Positions 1-4,793 of a DNA stretch of 8,032 nt are shown in pieces. Positions within the stretch are counted from its first letter, which is position 1. Every line of letters begins with the position of its first letter. This stretch comes from Acidobacteriota bacterium (lineage in GTDB: Bacteria > Acidobacteriota > Terriglobia > Acidiferrales > UBA7541): positions 2,352 through 10,383 of the forward strand of contig PKUY01000386.1 in assembly GCA_003131705.1 (NCBI GenBank). The letters are read 5' to 3'. Below the pieces are notes generated by a model. It was not told where the DNA came from and did not search any database. It saw nothing but the letters and a program-made list of their open reading frames with translations. Position numbers and translations under genes: made by a program.

Positions 1-2
1 CC

Positions 3-401
3 ATACAAGCCAAGCTCCTCCGCGCAGATGTTCTGCGAGGCCAGAAAATTCGCGCCTCGCTCCCGCAGGCTCGCGCGGAGTGCGACGATTTCTACAACGA
101 TTCGTTTCTTGATGGCGCGACAGGCTACTCCCGCATCGAAACCGATCTCGGACAAATAGCCTCGCATGCGGGCGTTAAGACAACGGGATTTTCTTTTAAG
201 CAAAAGCCGATCAAGGAACGCGGCGTCACCGAAATTTCAATCAGCACCAGCCTCGACGCCGATTATCCCGCGGTCATTCAGTTCATCAATGGCCTGGAGC
301 ACTCGAAGAATTTCTACCTTTTGGACCGTCTGCACCTGGCTTCTTCAACAGCGGGCGGACTGCGGCTGGAGATCGAGCTGCACACGTATTTCAGGACCTA
401 A
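3..401 (+). CDS. pilO: Type IV pilus inner-membrane assembly protein PilO, C-terminal part (5' truncated by window edge)
   Basis: The frame is open from the first bases and closes with TAA at 399-401, giving 132 residues with no internal start needed. The visible part runs from a Gln/Arg-rich coiled-coil-like stretch (LLRADVLRGQKIRASLPQ) into an alpha/beta domain containing 'DYPAVIQFINGLEHSKNFYLLDRL' in two blocks, which is the typical PilO periplasmic ferredoxin-like fold in which a residue pair ahead of 'FI..LE' and 'F..ld.l.l' is conserved. PilO pairs with PilN and links PilM to PilP/PilQ in the pilus alignment complex. The N-terminal membrane segment lies outside the window. The next gene starts 3 nt downstream, consistent with a pilMNOP-like operon. 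Family assignment is by motif recognition; a GspM-like relative is the main alternative. Confidence 0.8.
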   Translation: MQAKLLRADVLRGQKIRASLPQARAECDDFYNDSFLDGATGYSRIETDLGQIASHAGVKTTGFSFKQKPIKERGVTEISISTSLDADYPAVIQFINGLEHSKNFYLLDRLHLASSTAGGLRLEIELHTYFRT

Positions 402-404
402 CGG

Positions 405-962
405 ATGTCACGGCGCACAGAAATGTACGTTCTCGCGGGGCTGGCTGTCCTGCTCGCCGTTGCCGGCTATTACTATTTCCAGAGCGGCAACCAAGCCGCG
501 GGTCCGCCGAGTTTGGCGCCTGGCGATGTAAGCTTCCAGCCACTCGACGTTCAGGAGCCTCAGCTCCGCCTCGACCTTCTGGACAAAATCCGCAAGCTCC
601 AATATTTGGGTTCGCACCGGAATATATTCACCGCGGCTCCGCCGCCCATCCCGAAGCCGACGGGCGCGGCTGCGATCGCCCAGCGGCCGTTCGTTGGGCC
701 CAAGCCACTTCCGCCTCCTCCGCCCCTTCAAATTCCCGCGGAGCTATTCGGCTATTCCTCGCAACCGCATGGAAACAAGCGCGTCGCATTTTTCACTAGC
801 GGGGATGACGTGCTGGTCGTACCCGAAGGGGGAACATTCCTGAGCCGCTTCCGCCTGGATCGTATCGACAATGATTCAGCCGACGTCGAAGAGATTTCGA
901 CGGGCCGCCACGCTACCGTGCCAATGGTTCAGCCGCCGGACCTTGGTGGAGCGAGCCAATGA
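405..962 (+). CDS. PilP/GspC-like single-pass membrane protein of the pilus/secretion operon
   Basis: This 185-residue protein has a short cytoplasmic N-terminus, one membrane segment at about residues 7-25 (MYVLAGLAVLLAVAGYYYF), a linker, a conserved-looking helix at 53-75 ending in 'GSHRNIF', a Pro-rich spacer at 79-109 with a run of Pro, and a C-terminal beta domain at about 112-175 (AELFGYSS..., VLVVPEGG, RLDRIDN). That layout, membrane helix then Pro-rich linker then small beta barrel, is the layout of PilP and of the GspC HR domain, which contact the secretin from the periplasm. An AGGA at 393-396 sits 8 nt before the ATG. The stop codon overlaps the next start as ATGA, implying translational coupling. 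The specific family name is inference from architecture and position next to PilO; sequence similarity to enterobacterial PilP is low. Confidence 0.72.
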   Translation: MSRRTEMYVLAGLAVLLAVAGYYYFQSGNQAAGPPSLAPGDVSFQPLDVQEPQLRLDLLDKIRKLQYLGSHRNIFTAAPPPIPKPTGAAAIAQRPFVGPKPLPPPPPLQIPAELFGYSSQPHGNKRVAFFTSGDDVLVVPEGGTFLSRFRLDRIDNDSADVEEISTGRHATVPMVQPPDLGGASQ

Positions 963-2038
963 TCCCATTCATTGTCGAATCAGCGAGCGACGGAATCCGT
1001 GTGTGCAGGTTGGTGCGATTTCGCGTGCGTTCGTTGCTCTCTGCCAGGATATCGACACCGCGACCGCCACGACAAATGCGACGCCGTTCTGGTCAATGGG
1101 GATACGCCTACATTATGGCGATGTTTTTGATGCTGGCTATGATCGCCGGATCCGAGGCGGTTTTGCAAAATATTGTGACCCTGGGCCGCCGCCACCGTGA
1201 AGAAGAAACGATCTGGCGCGGCGAGCAATACACCCGCGCGATCCGTGCCTTCTATCGCAAGACGGGGCATTACCCGCAAACGATCGACGATCTTGAAAAA
1301 GGTTTGCCCGACCTCCATTTCCTGCGTTTCGCGGCCTACAAGGACCCCATGAACCCCAGCGACGGCAGTTGGCGCTTCATTTACGTCAACGCTGCCGGTC
1401 AAATCATTGGCAGCGTCCGGTATGGCTCGCTTCAACAGATGGCCCTGATGGACATGAACGGTGGCCAGCTTCCCAGCGCGCAACAGGCGGGCCTCTTCGG
1501 CACGCCTGCTTCTAGCCTCTCTTCGTCTTCGTTTCCGTCGTCGGTGTCACCCCAACTTGGACAAACTGCTTCACCCGCGGGCACTTTGCCCGATACTTCC
1601 GCGGGCGGGACGCAAAGCTCAACTGGCGCAACGCAGAATGCAGGCGCAAGTCAGTCTGCCGGATTCGGTGGGCCCAATCTTGCGGGCCAGCCGAAGCCCA
1701 CCGGCCCCGTTGATGGTCCCGTTCTCGGGGCGTTTCTTACCGGTGTCGCTATTCCAACGAGCGTGAGCCGGCCGTCGGTGAAGGTTTACAAAGGCGCGAA
1801 GAAATATAGCGACTGGGAATTCATTTGGAATCCCCTCGAGGACCAGGCCCGCGCGGTGCAGAATGGACTCAGTCCTCAAGGGGTGCAGCCCGGTCAGATC
1901 GGTCTGCCGATTGCTCCAACTGGGCCGCCCGACGCAGGGCCAACGCCGCCAACTTCGCCAACTTCGCCAACTTCGCCGACGAACAATCCCGGCGGCATCG
2001 GGCCGCCGCCAAGCCCGTCAGGGCCCGGCCCGCAGTAA
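959..2038 (+). CDS. Pseudopilin-like protein with low-complexity Ser/Gln/Pro-rich tail (type II secretion / type IV pilus associated)
   Basis: A 359-residue ORF. After an unusually long basic N-terminus, 'RRRSGQWG' at 41-48 precedes a hydrophobic helix (about 49-68) and an amphipathic extension with 'EEETIWRGEQYTRAIRAFYR' and 'KTGHYPQTIDDLEKGLPDL', strongly resembling GspG/pilin N-terminal helices followed by the 'YYaknG.YP.sl.dL' motif. If G48 is the processing site, the mature protein starts with Tyr and lacks the usual Glu at +5 (Met there). Residues 160-250 are Ser/Gly/Gln/Thr-rich; a conserved-looking block at 250-300 includes 'VKVYKGAKKYSDWEF', which I associate with acidobacterial GspG-like proteins; the end is Pro-rich with TSP repeats. 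The 959 start has GGTGGAG (945-951) 7 nt upstream and overlaps the preceding stop; ATG 1076 would give a short 9-residue leader but has no visible Shine-Dalgarno. Role: probable minor pseudopilin. Confidence 0.75.
   Translation: MIPFIVESASDGIRVCRLVRFRVRSLLSARISTPRPPRQMRRRSGQWGYAYIMAMFLMLAMIAGSEAVLQNIVTLGRRHREEETIWRGEQYTRAIRAFYRKTGHYPQTIDDLEKGLPDLHFLRFAAYKDPMNPSDGSWRFIYVNAAGQIIGSVRYGSLQQMALMDMNGGQLPSAQQAGLFGTPASSLSSSSFPSSVSPQLGQTASPAGTLPDTSAGGTQSSTGATQNAGASQSAGFGGPNLAGQPKPTGPVDGPVLGAFLTGVAIPTSVSRPSVKVYKGAKKYSDWEFIWNPLEDQARAVQNGLSPQGVQPGQIGLPIAPTGPPDAGPTPPTSPTSPTSPTNNPGGIGPPPSPSGPGPQ
1951..1977 (+). repeat. Three tandem 9-bp units encoding Thr-Ser-Pro
   Basis: The unit AACTTCGCC occurs three times without interruption (1951-1959, 1960-1968, 1969-1977), preceded by a degenerate copy at 1942-1950. 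It encodes the TSPTSPTSP stretch in the Pro-rich tail of the pseudopilin-like protein. Unit length is a multiple of three, so copy-number change would keep the frame. Confidence 0.9.
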
Positions 2039-2047
2039 CAATCTCCG

Positions 2048-2054
2048 TGAGGGG
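2048..2054 (+). promoter_or_regulatory. Ribosome binding site fixing the start of the Ig-domain gene
   Basis: TGAGGGG ends 6 nt before ATG 2061. The same reading frame is open further upstream, from an ATG at 1863, but that part overlaps the pseudopilin gene and lacks such a site, so this motif decides the start. Confidence 0.65.
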
Positions 2055-2060
2055 CTGTTC

Positions 2061-2510
2061 ATGGCACATAGTGCCGAACATGATTCCAAGCCACGCATCG
2101 GCGCTCGTCTGTACCTGATTGGTTCGTCCGTTGTGTTCGTTTTAGTCCTCGGCTACGTCGGTTGGACTTTCTTTTCTCGCTGGAAAGGGAATCGCGCTAT
2201 CGAGAGGCGTGCGGCCGAGGAAAAGCGCGCGCAGTCTCAGCAGACATTTGAGGGCATGGGAGGAAACCGCTTCGATATTCTTGGTTTTTACGCGAATCCC
2301 GGCGTCACGAACCGCGGCGATTCAGTGGATCTGTGCTACAGCGTTTCGAACGCCAAATCCGTCACCCTGCAGCCACAATCGAGCGCCGTATGGCCGTCCT
2401 ACGAACGCTGCGTCAGTGTGTCGCCGACGAAAACCACAACCTACACTCTCACCGCGACCGATGCCGTCGGCCACACGAAATCCGCGACGGCTATCGTCGA
2501 AGTTCACTAG
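2061..2510 (+). CDS. Single-pass membrane protein with C-terminal Ig-like domain, end of pilus operon
   Basis: The 149-residue product has a hydrophilic N-terminus, one membrane helix at about 19-38 (LIGSSVVFVLVLGYVGWTFF), a charged and probably helical linker (residues 41-66, rich in Arg, Glu, Ala), and a beta-rich domain from about 74 to 148. That domain shows an Ig-like pattern: 'GFYANPGVTNRGDSVDLCYSV', a central strand region with 'WPSYERCVSV', and a closing 'KTTTYTLTATDAVGHT' stretch. Cys92 and Cys117 could form a disulfide if the domain is periplasmic. The gene lies 22 nt after the pseudopilin-like gene and is the last + strand gene before a convergent neighbour, so it probably belongs to the same operon as an envelope accessory factor. 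I do not recognise a named family; the precise role is unknown. Confidence 0.75.
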   Translation: MAHSAEHDSKPRIGARLYLIGSSVVFVLVLGYVGWTFFSRWKGNRAIERRAAEEKRAQSQQTFEGMGGNRFDILGFYANPGVTNRGDSVDLCYSVSNAKSVTLQPQSSAVWPSYERCVSVSPTKTTTYTLTATDAVGHTKSATAIVEVH

Positions 2511-2544
2511 CACATCGGCGTTCCCCCCATGTTATCCGCTCGAT

Positions 2545-3039
2545 CTAGTTCGGCTCCCACAGTTCGAACCGATTGCCTTCGGGGTCTGTCGCCCAGCCGA
2601 ATCGGCCGTTGGCTTCGTCCTCGATTTTGGCGTCCACGTTCACGCCCTCTTTGCGGAGCTGCGCCAGCAGCCGGTCGAGATTTGCGACCCGATAATCGAT
2701 CATGAATGGCGCGGGGCCCGGACCGAAATACTTTGTGGTTCCTGGGAATATGGACCACACAGTCGCACCGTCGCGATCCGTATGGTCCTCGTCCTTCCAC
2801 TTGAACAAATGGTAGCGCGGGGCGTTTTCTCCAGAGCCCGCGCTCTCGGAAGAAATTCCCAGGCGCTCGCGATACCAATCCGCGAGTTTTCCGGGATTCT
2901 GCGCCCTCTGGAATATTCCGCCGATGCCGGTTACGCGCGGCTCGTCTTTGCCGGCAAGGGACGCGCGCGCCGACTCTACGATCATTCCCAAGGCAAAACT
3001 CAATGCCATTACGCACGGAACCCATATGCGGGACTTCAT
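2545..3039 (-). CDS. Exported glyoxalase/bleomycin-resistance (VOC) fold protein
   Basis: A 164-residue protein with an apparent Sec signal peptide: basic MKSR, hydrophobic core at about 6-20, and an 'ARA' cleavage motif at 25-27. The mature part is a VOC fold: strand 'TGIGGIFQRAQNP' with helix 'KLADWYRERLGI' (residues 37-62), 'YHLFKWKDED' (76-85), a second module 'PFMIDYRVANLDRLLAQLRKEGV' (111-133), and the ending 'WATDPEGNRFELWEP' (149-163), a hallmark of glyoxalase-like proteins. Glu159 fits a metal ligand position, but the first-strand ligand (often His or Gln) is not obvious, so the site may be non-canonical. AGGAGGAGA (3041-3049, read on the - strand) provides a strong Shine-Dalgarno. 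It converges on the pilus operon with 34 nt between stop codons. Substrate cannot be inferred. Confidence 0.85.
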   Translation of the reverse strand: MKSRIWVPCVMALSFALGMIVESARASLAGKDEPRVTGIGGIFQRAQNPGKLADWYRERLGISSESAGSGENAPRYHLFKWKDEDHTDRDGATVWSIFPGTTKYFGPGPAPFMIDYRVANLDRLLAQLRKEGVNVDAKIEDEANGRFGWATDPEGNRFELWEPN

Positions 3040-3484
3040 ATCTCCTCCTGTATTCGGGCGTCGGACCGCATAACTTTATCTCGCGCCACGGCGCTGTGCC
3101 ACATTCGCGTTTTCCGGGTTGTGTCCTAAATTCAAGTTTGAAGTCTCTGTTTACCGTGCCTGGCCCGAATCTGCACTTTCCTACAGTCTGCAAACCGCCT
3201 CGCGAAATGCTAGTGTCGGAACGTGTGTTTGCGGCGTTTTGCATTTGCCGCGAACCGGAGGCGTGGCTCGCCACCGGGTCCGGGCCGGGCGAATAGCCCG
3301 GATGTCAAGCGCCGTGAGCGCGTCAGACGTTAGCCCAGTCCGCAAGGGCTGGGAAAGCTAGAAAAGAACCCGAAGCGCCGTAGGCGCGGCACGTCGGATG
3401 CTTGATTAGAACGAGGAGATTACGCGTATTTTAGTTGGGTGAAGCTGAAGACGAGCGAATGACAGGTGCAAAGGAGAAAGGAAG
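3040..3484. other. Gene-less intergenic stretch upstream of the VOC gene, containing a hairpin cluster
   Basis: No reading frame here has convincing protein-like composition. The left third should hold the promoter of the leftward VOC gene, although I see no clear -35/-10 pair. The section around 3285-3387 is a series of GC-rich inverted repeats described separately. From 3400 the base composition becomes more AT-rich, with a weak TTGATT (3402-3407) and TATTTT (3427-3432) pair, spacing 19, that could serve the small ORF at 3485. Confidence 0.6.
3285..3387. repeat. Cluster of four GC-rich hairpins resembling a REP/BIME-type extragenic element
   Basis: Four inverted repeats lie within about 100 nt: CCGGGC/GCCCGG around GAATA (3285-3301), GCGC/GCGC around CGTGA (3309-3321), CCCAGTCC (3334-3341) paired with GGGCTGGG (3346-3353) around a GCAA tetraloop with one G-U pair, and GCGCC/GGCGC around GTA (3375-3387). 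Regular, closely spaced, different palindromes separated by short AG-rich linkers are typical of bacterial interspersed mosaic elements, which are often mobilised by REP-associated tyrosine transposases. No such transposase is in the window, and a genome-wide copy number cannot be seen here, so the repeat class is inferred. Confidence 0.6.
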
Positions 3485-3622
3485 ATGTCGATGGCTTCGA
3501 AAACGTCCCTTGCCAATCGCAACGCCACCTCCGCGCTTGCCCTGCTTGCCCTGACGAGGAAGAGTTCCCCCCGGCCAATCGGCCGATCTGCTGCCTTCTT
3601 ACTCGACAATGGTGCCGAGTAG
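3485..3622 (+). CDS. Possible small ORF (45 residues), function unknown
   Basis: ATG 3485 is preceded by AAGGAG (3471-3476) at 8 nt spacing, an excellent Shine-Dalgarno, and the frame closes with TAG at 3620-3622. The peptide begins MSMASKTSLANRNATS, has an Ala/Leu segment (ALALLALT) encoded partly by a tandem 9-bp duplication CTTGCCCTG (3536-3553), then a basic 'RKSSPRPIGRS' and ends 'AAFLLDNGAE'. The hydrophobic stretch is too short for a confident membrane helix. A perfect CGGCC/GGCCG hairpin with an AATC loop lies inside it (3572-3585), so the segment could instead be a structured RNA. I do not recognise a family. Support is limited to the ribosome site and the protein-like tail. Confidence 0.33.
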   Translation: MSMASKTSLANRNATSALALLALTRKSSPRPIGRSAAFLLDNGAE

Positions 3623-3677
3623 AATTCGAAGCAACTCACACAAAACAAAGAAAGTCGGACCACTCTACTCGACAATG
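3600..3677 (+). repeat. Pair of 12-nt direct repeats spaced 66 nt
   Basis: TACTCGACAATG occurs at 3600-3611, overlapping the 3' end of the small ORF, and again at 3666-3677. A related sequence, TCTTTGACAATC, follows at 3711-3722. The first copy encodes part of 'LLDNG'; the second is outside any supported frame. Spacing of start points is 66 nt. Confidence 0.7.
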
Positions 3678-3683
3678 AAATGA

Positions 3684-3702
3684 GGCTTTCTTGACGAAAG
3701 CC
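3684..3702 (+). other. Perfect 7-bp hairpin downstream of the small ORF
   Basis: GGCTTTC (3684-3690) and GAAAGCC (3696-3702) pair perfectly around TTGAC. There is no following T-run, so it is not a standard intrinsic terminator; it could be a processing stem or part of a longer leader structure ahead of the boxA-like motif 6 nt downstream. Confidence 0.5.
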
Positions 3703-3707
3703 CAGAT

Positions 3708-3720
3708 CGCTCTTTGACAA
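3708..3720 (+). promoter_or_regulatory. boxA-like antitermination motif
   Basis: CGCTCTTTGACAA matches the rRNA boxA core of Escherichia coli (GCTCTTTAACAA) at all but one position of the 12-nt core. boxA in RNA binds NusB/NusE and is known from rRNA leaders and some other long untranslated transcripts. Here it lies about 200 nt before nuoB and no rRNA gene is in the window. The motif also contains TTGACA (3714-3719), so a -35 element is the alternative reading, but I see no good -10 at 16-18 nt. Confidence 0.35.
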
Positions 3721-3763
3721 TCAAGTAACGGTAAACGCATCGGAGCAAGTAGGTGGGCTCTCC

Positions 3764-3807
3764 GGCGCTGAGGGAATGGTCCTTCTCCCGCGCCCTCAAA
3801 TTAGGGC
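3764..3807 (+). promoter_or_regulatory. Two overlapping, mutually exclusive hairpins in the nuoB leader
   Basis: Hairpin A pairs GGCGC (3764-3768) plus GGGA (3772-3775) with TCCC (3786-3789) plus GCGCC (3790-3794), leaving a TGA bulge. Hairpin B pairs GCCCT (3792-3796) with AGGGC (3803-3807) around CAAATT. They share 3792-3794 and cannot form together. This could be an attenuator-like switch, but no ligand-binding family is recognised and no T-run follows hairpin B. Confidence 0.3.
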
Positions 3808-3902
3808 ACTACCGTTTTCCGCGCAGCAGAGAACCGCCCCCACTCTCGCATTGCAAACGTTCGCTTCAAGATGCAAAATGAGATTAGGGAGCAGGGCTGT
3901 TC

Positions 3903-3907
3903 AGGAG
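3903..3907 (+). promoter_or_regulatory. Ribosome binding site favouring the inner nuoB start
   Basis: AGGAG lies 11 nt before ATG 3919, a long but usable spacing. The in-frame ATG at 3871 has no purine-rich site upstream, so the inner start is preferred. Confidence 0.5.
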
Positions 3908-3918
3908 CTGCGCGCAAG

Positions 3919-4464
3919 ATGGCAGTTGAACTCGCAAAGGGCATTACGCTCGAAAAGCCGGGCGAGGATGAAAACTTCCTCAAGGATGAGGGCATCCTTT
4001 TCGCCTCGCTCGACAAAGTCGTCAACTGGGCGCGCCGCAGTTCGATCTGGCCCATGTCGTTCGGTCTCGCTTGTTGCGCTATCGAAATGATGTCCATGGC
4101 CGCCTCGCGTTATGATATCTCGCGCTTCGGTGCGGAAGTTTTTCGCGGTTCGCCGCGCCAGTCCGACCTGATGATCATCGCCGGCCGCGTTTCGCAAAAG
4201 ATGGCGCCCGTGATCAAGCAGCTGTATGCGCAAATGCCAGAACCCAAGTGGGCCATTTCGATGGGTGCCTGTGCTACGTCCGGCGGCGTATTCAACAACT
4301 ACGCCATCGTGCAGGGCGTCAACCAAGTCATACCAATCGACGTATACGTTCCTGGCTGTCCGCCGCGCCCCGAAGCTCTTCTCTACGCCGTTTTCCAACT
4401 CCAGAAGAAGATCGACGCCGACCGCGGCAGCTTCCTGCGTTCCATGAATTTCTCGAAAAGCTGA
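3919..4464 (+). CDS. nuoB: NADH-quinone oxidoreductase subunit B (complex I, N2 cluster subunit)
   Basis: From ATG 3919 the product has 181 residues, a usual NuoB length. NuoB sits in the peripheral arm at the quinone site and carries the terminal 4Fe-4S cluster N2. All four ligands are present: the tandem Cys52-Cys53 in '[10 protein letters not shown]', Cys118 in 'GACATSGG' and Cys147 in 'VPGCPPRPE'. Other family blocks are '[16 protein letters not shown]' (34-49), '[21 protein letters not shown]' split around residue 79, '[10 protein letters not shown]' and '[15 protein letters not shown]'. An in-frame ATG at 3871 would add 16 residues ([15 protein letters not shown]...) that do not look conserved and lack a ribosome site. 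No nuoA or nuoC adjoins: upstream is a long leader and downstream a tRNA, so the gene is isolated in this window. The product is presumably functional, since no key residue is missing. Confidence 0.95.
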   Translation: MAVELAKGITLEKPGEDENFLKDEGILFASLDKVVNWARRSSIWPMSFGLACCAIEMMSMAASRYDISRFGAEVFRGSPRQSDLMIIAGRVSQKMAPVIKQLYAQMPEPKWAISMGACATSGGVFNNYAIVQGVNQVIPIDVYVPGCPPRPEALLYAVFQLQKKIDADRGSFLRSMNFSKS

Positions 4465-4483
4465 CGATCCGACCAGGATCGTC
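4463..4483 (+). terminator. Hairpin overlapping the nuoB stop codon, possible transcript 3' end
   Basis: GACGATCC (4463-4470) and GGATCGTC (4476-4483) form a perfect 8-bp stem around GACCA, beginning within the nuoB TGA. No T-run follows, so it may stabilise a 3' end or terminate inefficiently rather than act as a classic intrinsic terminator. Confidence 0.4.
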
Positions 4484-4520
4484 ATCCTGAGACGAGCGCC
4501 TTGAGCTCGCCAAAGGATCT
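4481..4520. repeat. Extragenic imperfect palindrome (GTCATCCTGAG...AAGGATCT type)
   Basis: ATCCT (4484-4488) pairs with AGGAT (4514-4518), enclosing an inner stem CGAGC (4493-4497) / GCTCG (4505-4509). The edges, GTCATCCTGAG and AAAGGATCT, resemble a dispersed intergenic repeat I recall from Acidobacteriota and other phyla. Copy number cannot be tested in this window. Confidence 0.45.
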
Positions 4521-4587
4521 CTCTTAGGTTTTGATCTTTGCCGCTGTGGCTCTCGGTCTGTGGGAATCTCGAACGCTCGGTTTTTTC

Positions 4588-4616
4588 TTTCCAGTGCGGC
4601 GGCTTTTCCGTAGAAT
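4588..4616 (+). promoter_or_regulatory. Probable sigma70-type promoter of tRNA-Phe
   Basis: TAGAAT (4611-4616) matches the -10 consensus at five of six positions, and TTTCCA (4588-4593) matches the -35 at four of six, with an ideal 17-nt spacer. Transcription would begin near 4623, about 10 nt before the mature tRNA. Confidence 0.5.
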
Positions 4617-4632
4617 CTTGTGTTGTACGTGT

Positions 4633-4707
4633 GCCGAGGTAGCTCACCGGTAGAGCGCGGCCCTGAAAAGGCCGGCGTAGGCAGTTCAACTCTGCCCCTC
4701 GGCACCA
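4633..4707 (+). tRNA. tRNA-Phe, anticodon GAA, CCA encoded
   Basis: A full cloverleaf can be folded by hand: acceptor GCCGAGG (4633-4639) with CCTCGGC (4697-4703), D-stem GCTC/GAGC with a 7-nt loop (ACCGGTA), anticodon stem CGGCC/GGCCG around loop CTGAAAA with anticodon GAA at 4665-4667, a 5-nt variable loop, and T-stem GGCAG/CTGCC around TTCAACT. The discriminator is A4704 and CCA is encoded at 4705-4707. All stems are perfectly paired, and position 33 is T as required. It decodes UUC/UUU phenylalanine codons. No T-rich terminator hairpin is visible after it, so it may be transcribed into the leader of the following MFS gene, 86 nt downstream. Confidence 0.96.
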
Positions 4708-4793
4708 TACGTCACCCTTACAGCGACGGATACTCACTGTCTGCTGCTCGTATGCATCGATTCATCGCCACCTTGATGTAAATTCAGTGGACG

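Noticed and set aside
1863..2060. Upstream extension of the Ig-domain ORF to ATG 1863
   Set aside because: It overlaps the pseudopilin gene in another frame, is Arg/Gln repetitive, and the strong ribosome site is placed for ATG 2061.
2209..3129. 306-codon + strand ORF
   Set aside because: It overlaps the Ig-domain gene and runs antisense to the VOC gene, has no domain-like pattern, and is explained by GC-rich frame openness.
3406..3720. 104-codon - strand ORF across the intergenic region
   Set aside because: It starts at a TTG inside the boxA-like motif without a ribosome site and has no recognisable motif.
3720..3918. Known riboswitch in the nuoB leader
   Set aside because: I compared by eye with conserved cores of TPP, cobalamin, SAM, cyclic-di-GMP, glycine, fluoride and ydaO types and found no match; only generic hairpins remain.
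3901..4737. Long - strand ORFs antisense to nuoB and the tRNA (3901-4737, 4328-4708)
   Set aside because: They are antisense to the well-supported nuoB and across the tRNA. The 'GRVELPTPAFSGPRSTGELPRH' type sequence is the translated complement of a tRNA, a familiar annotation artefact.
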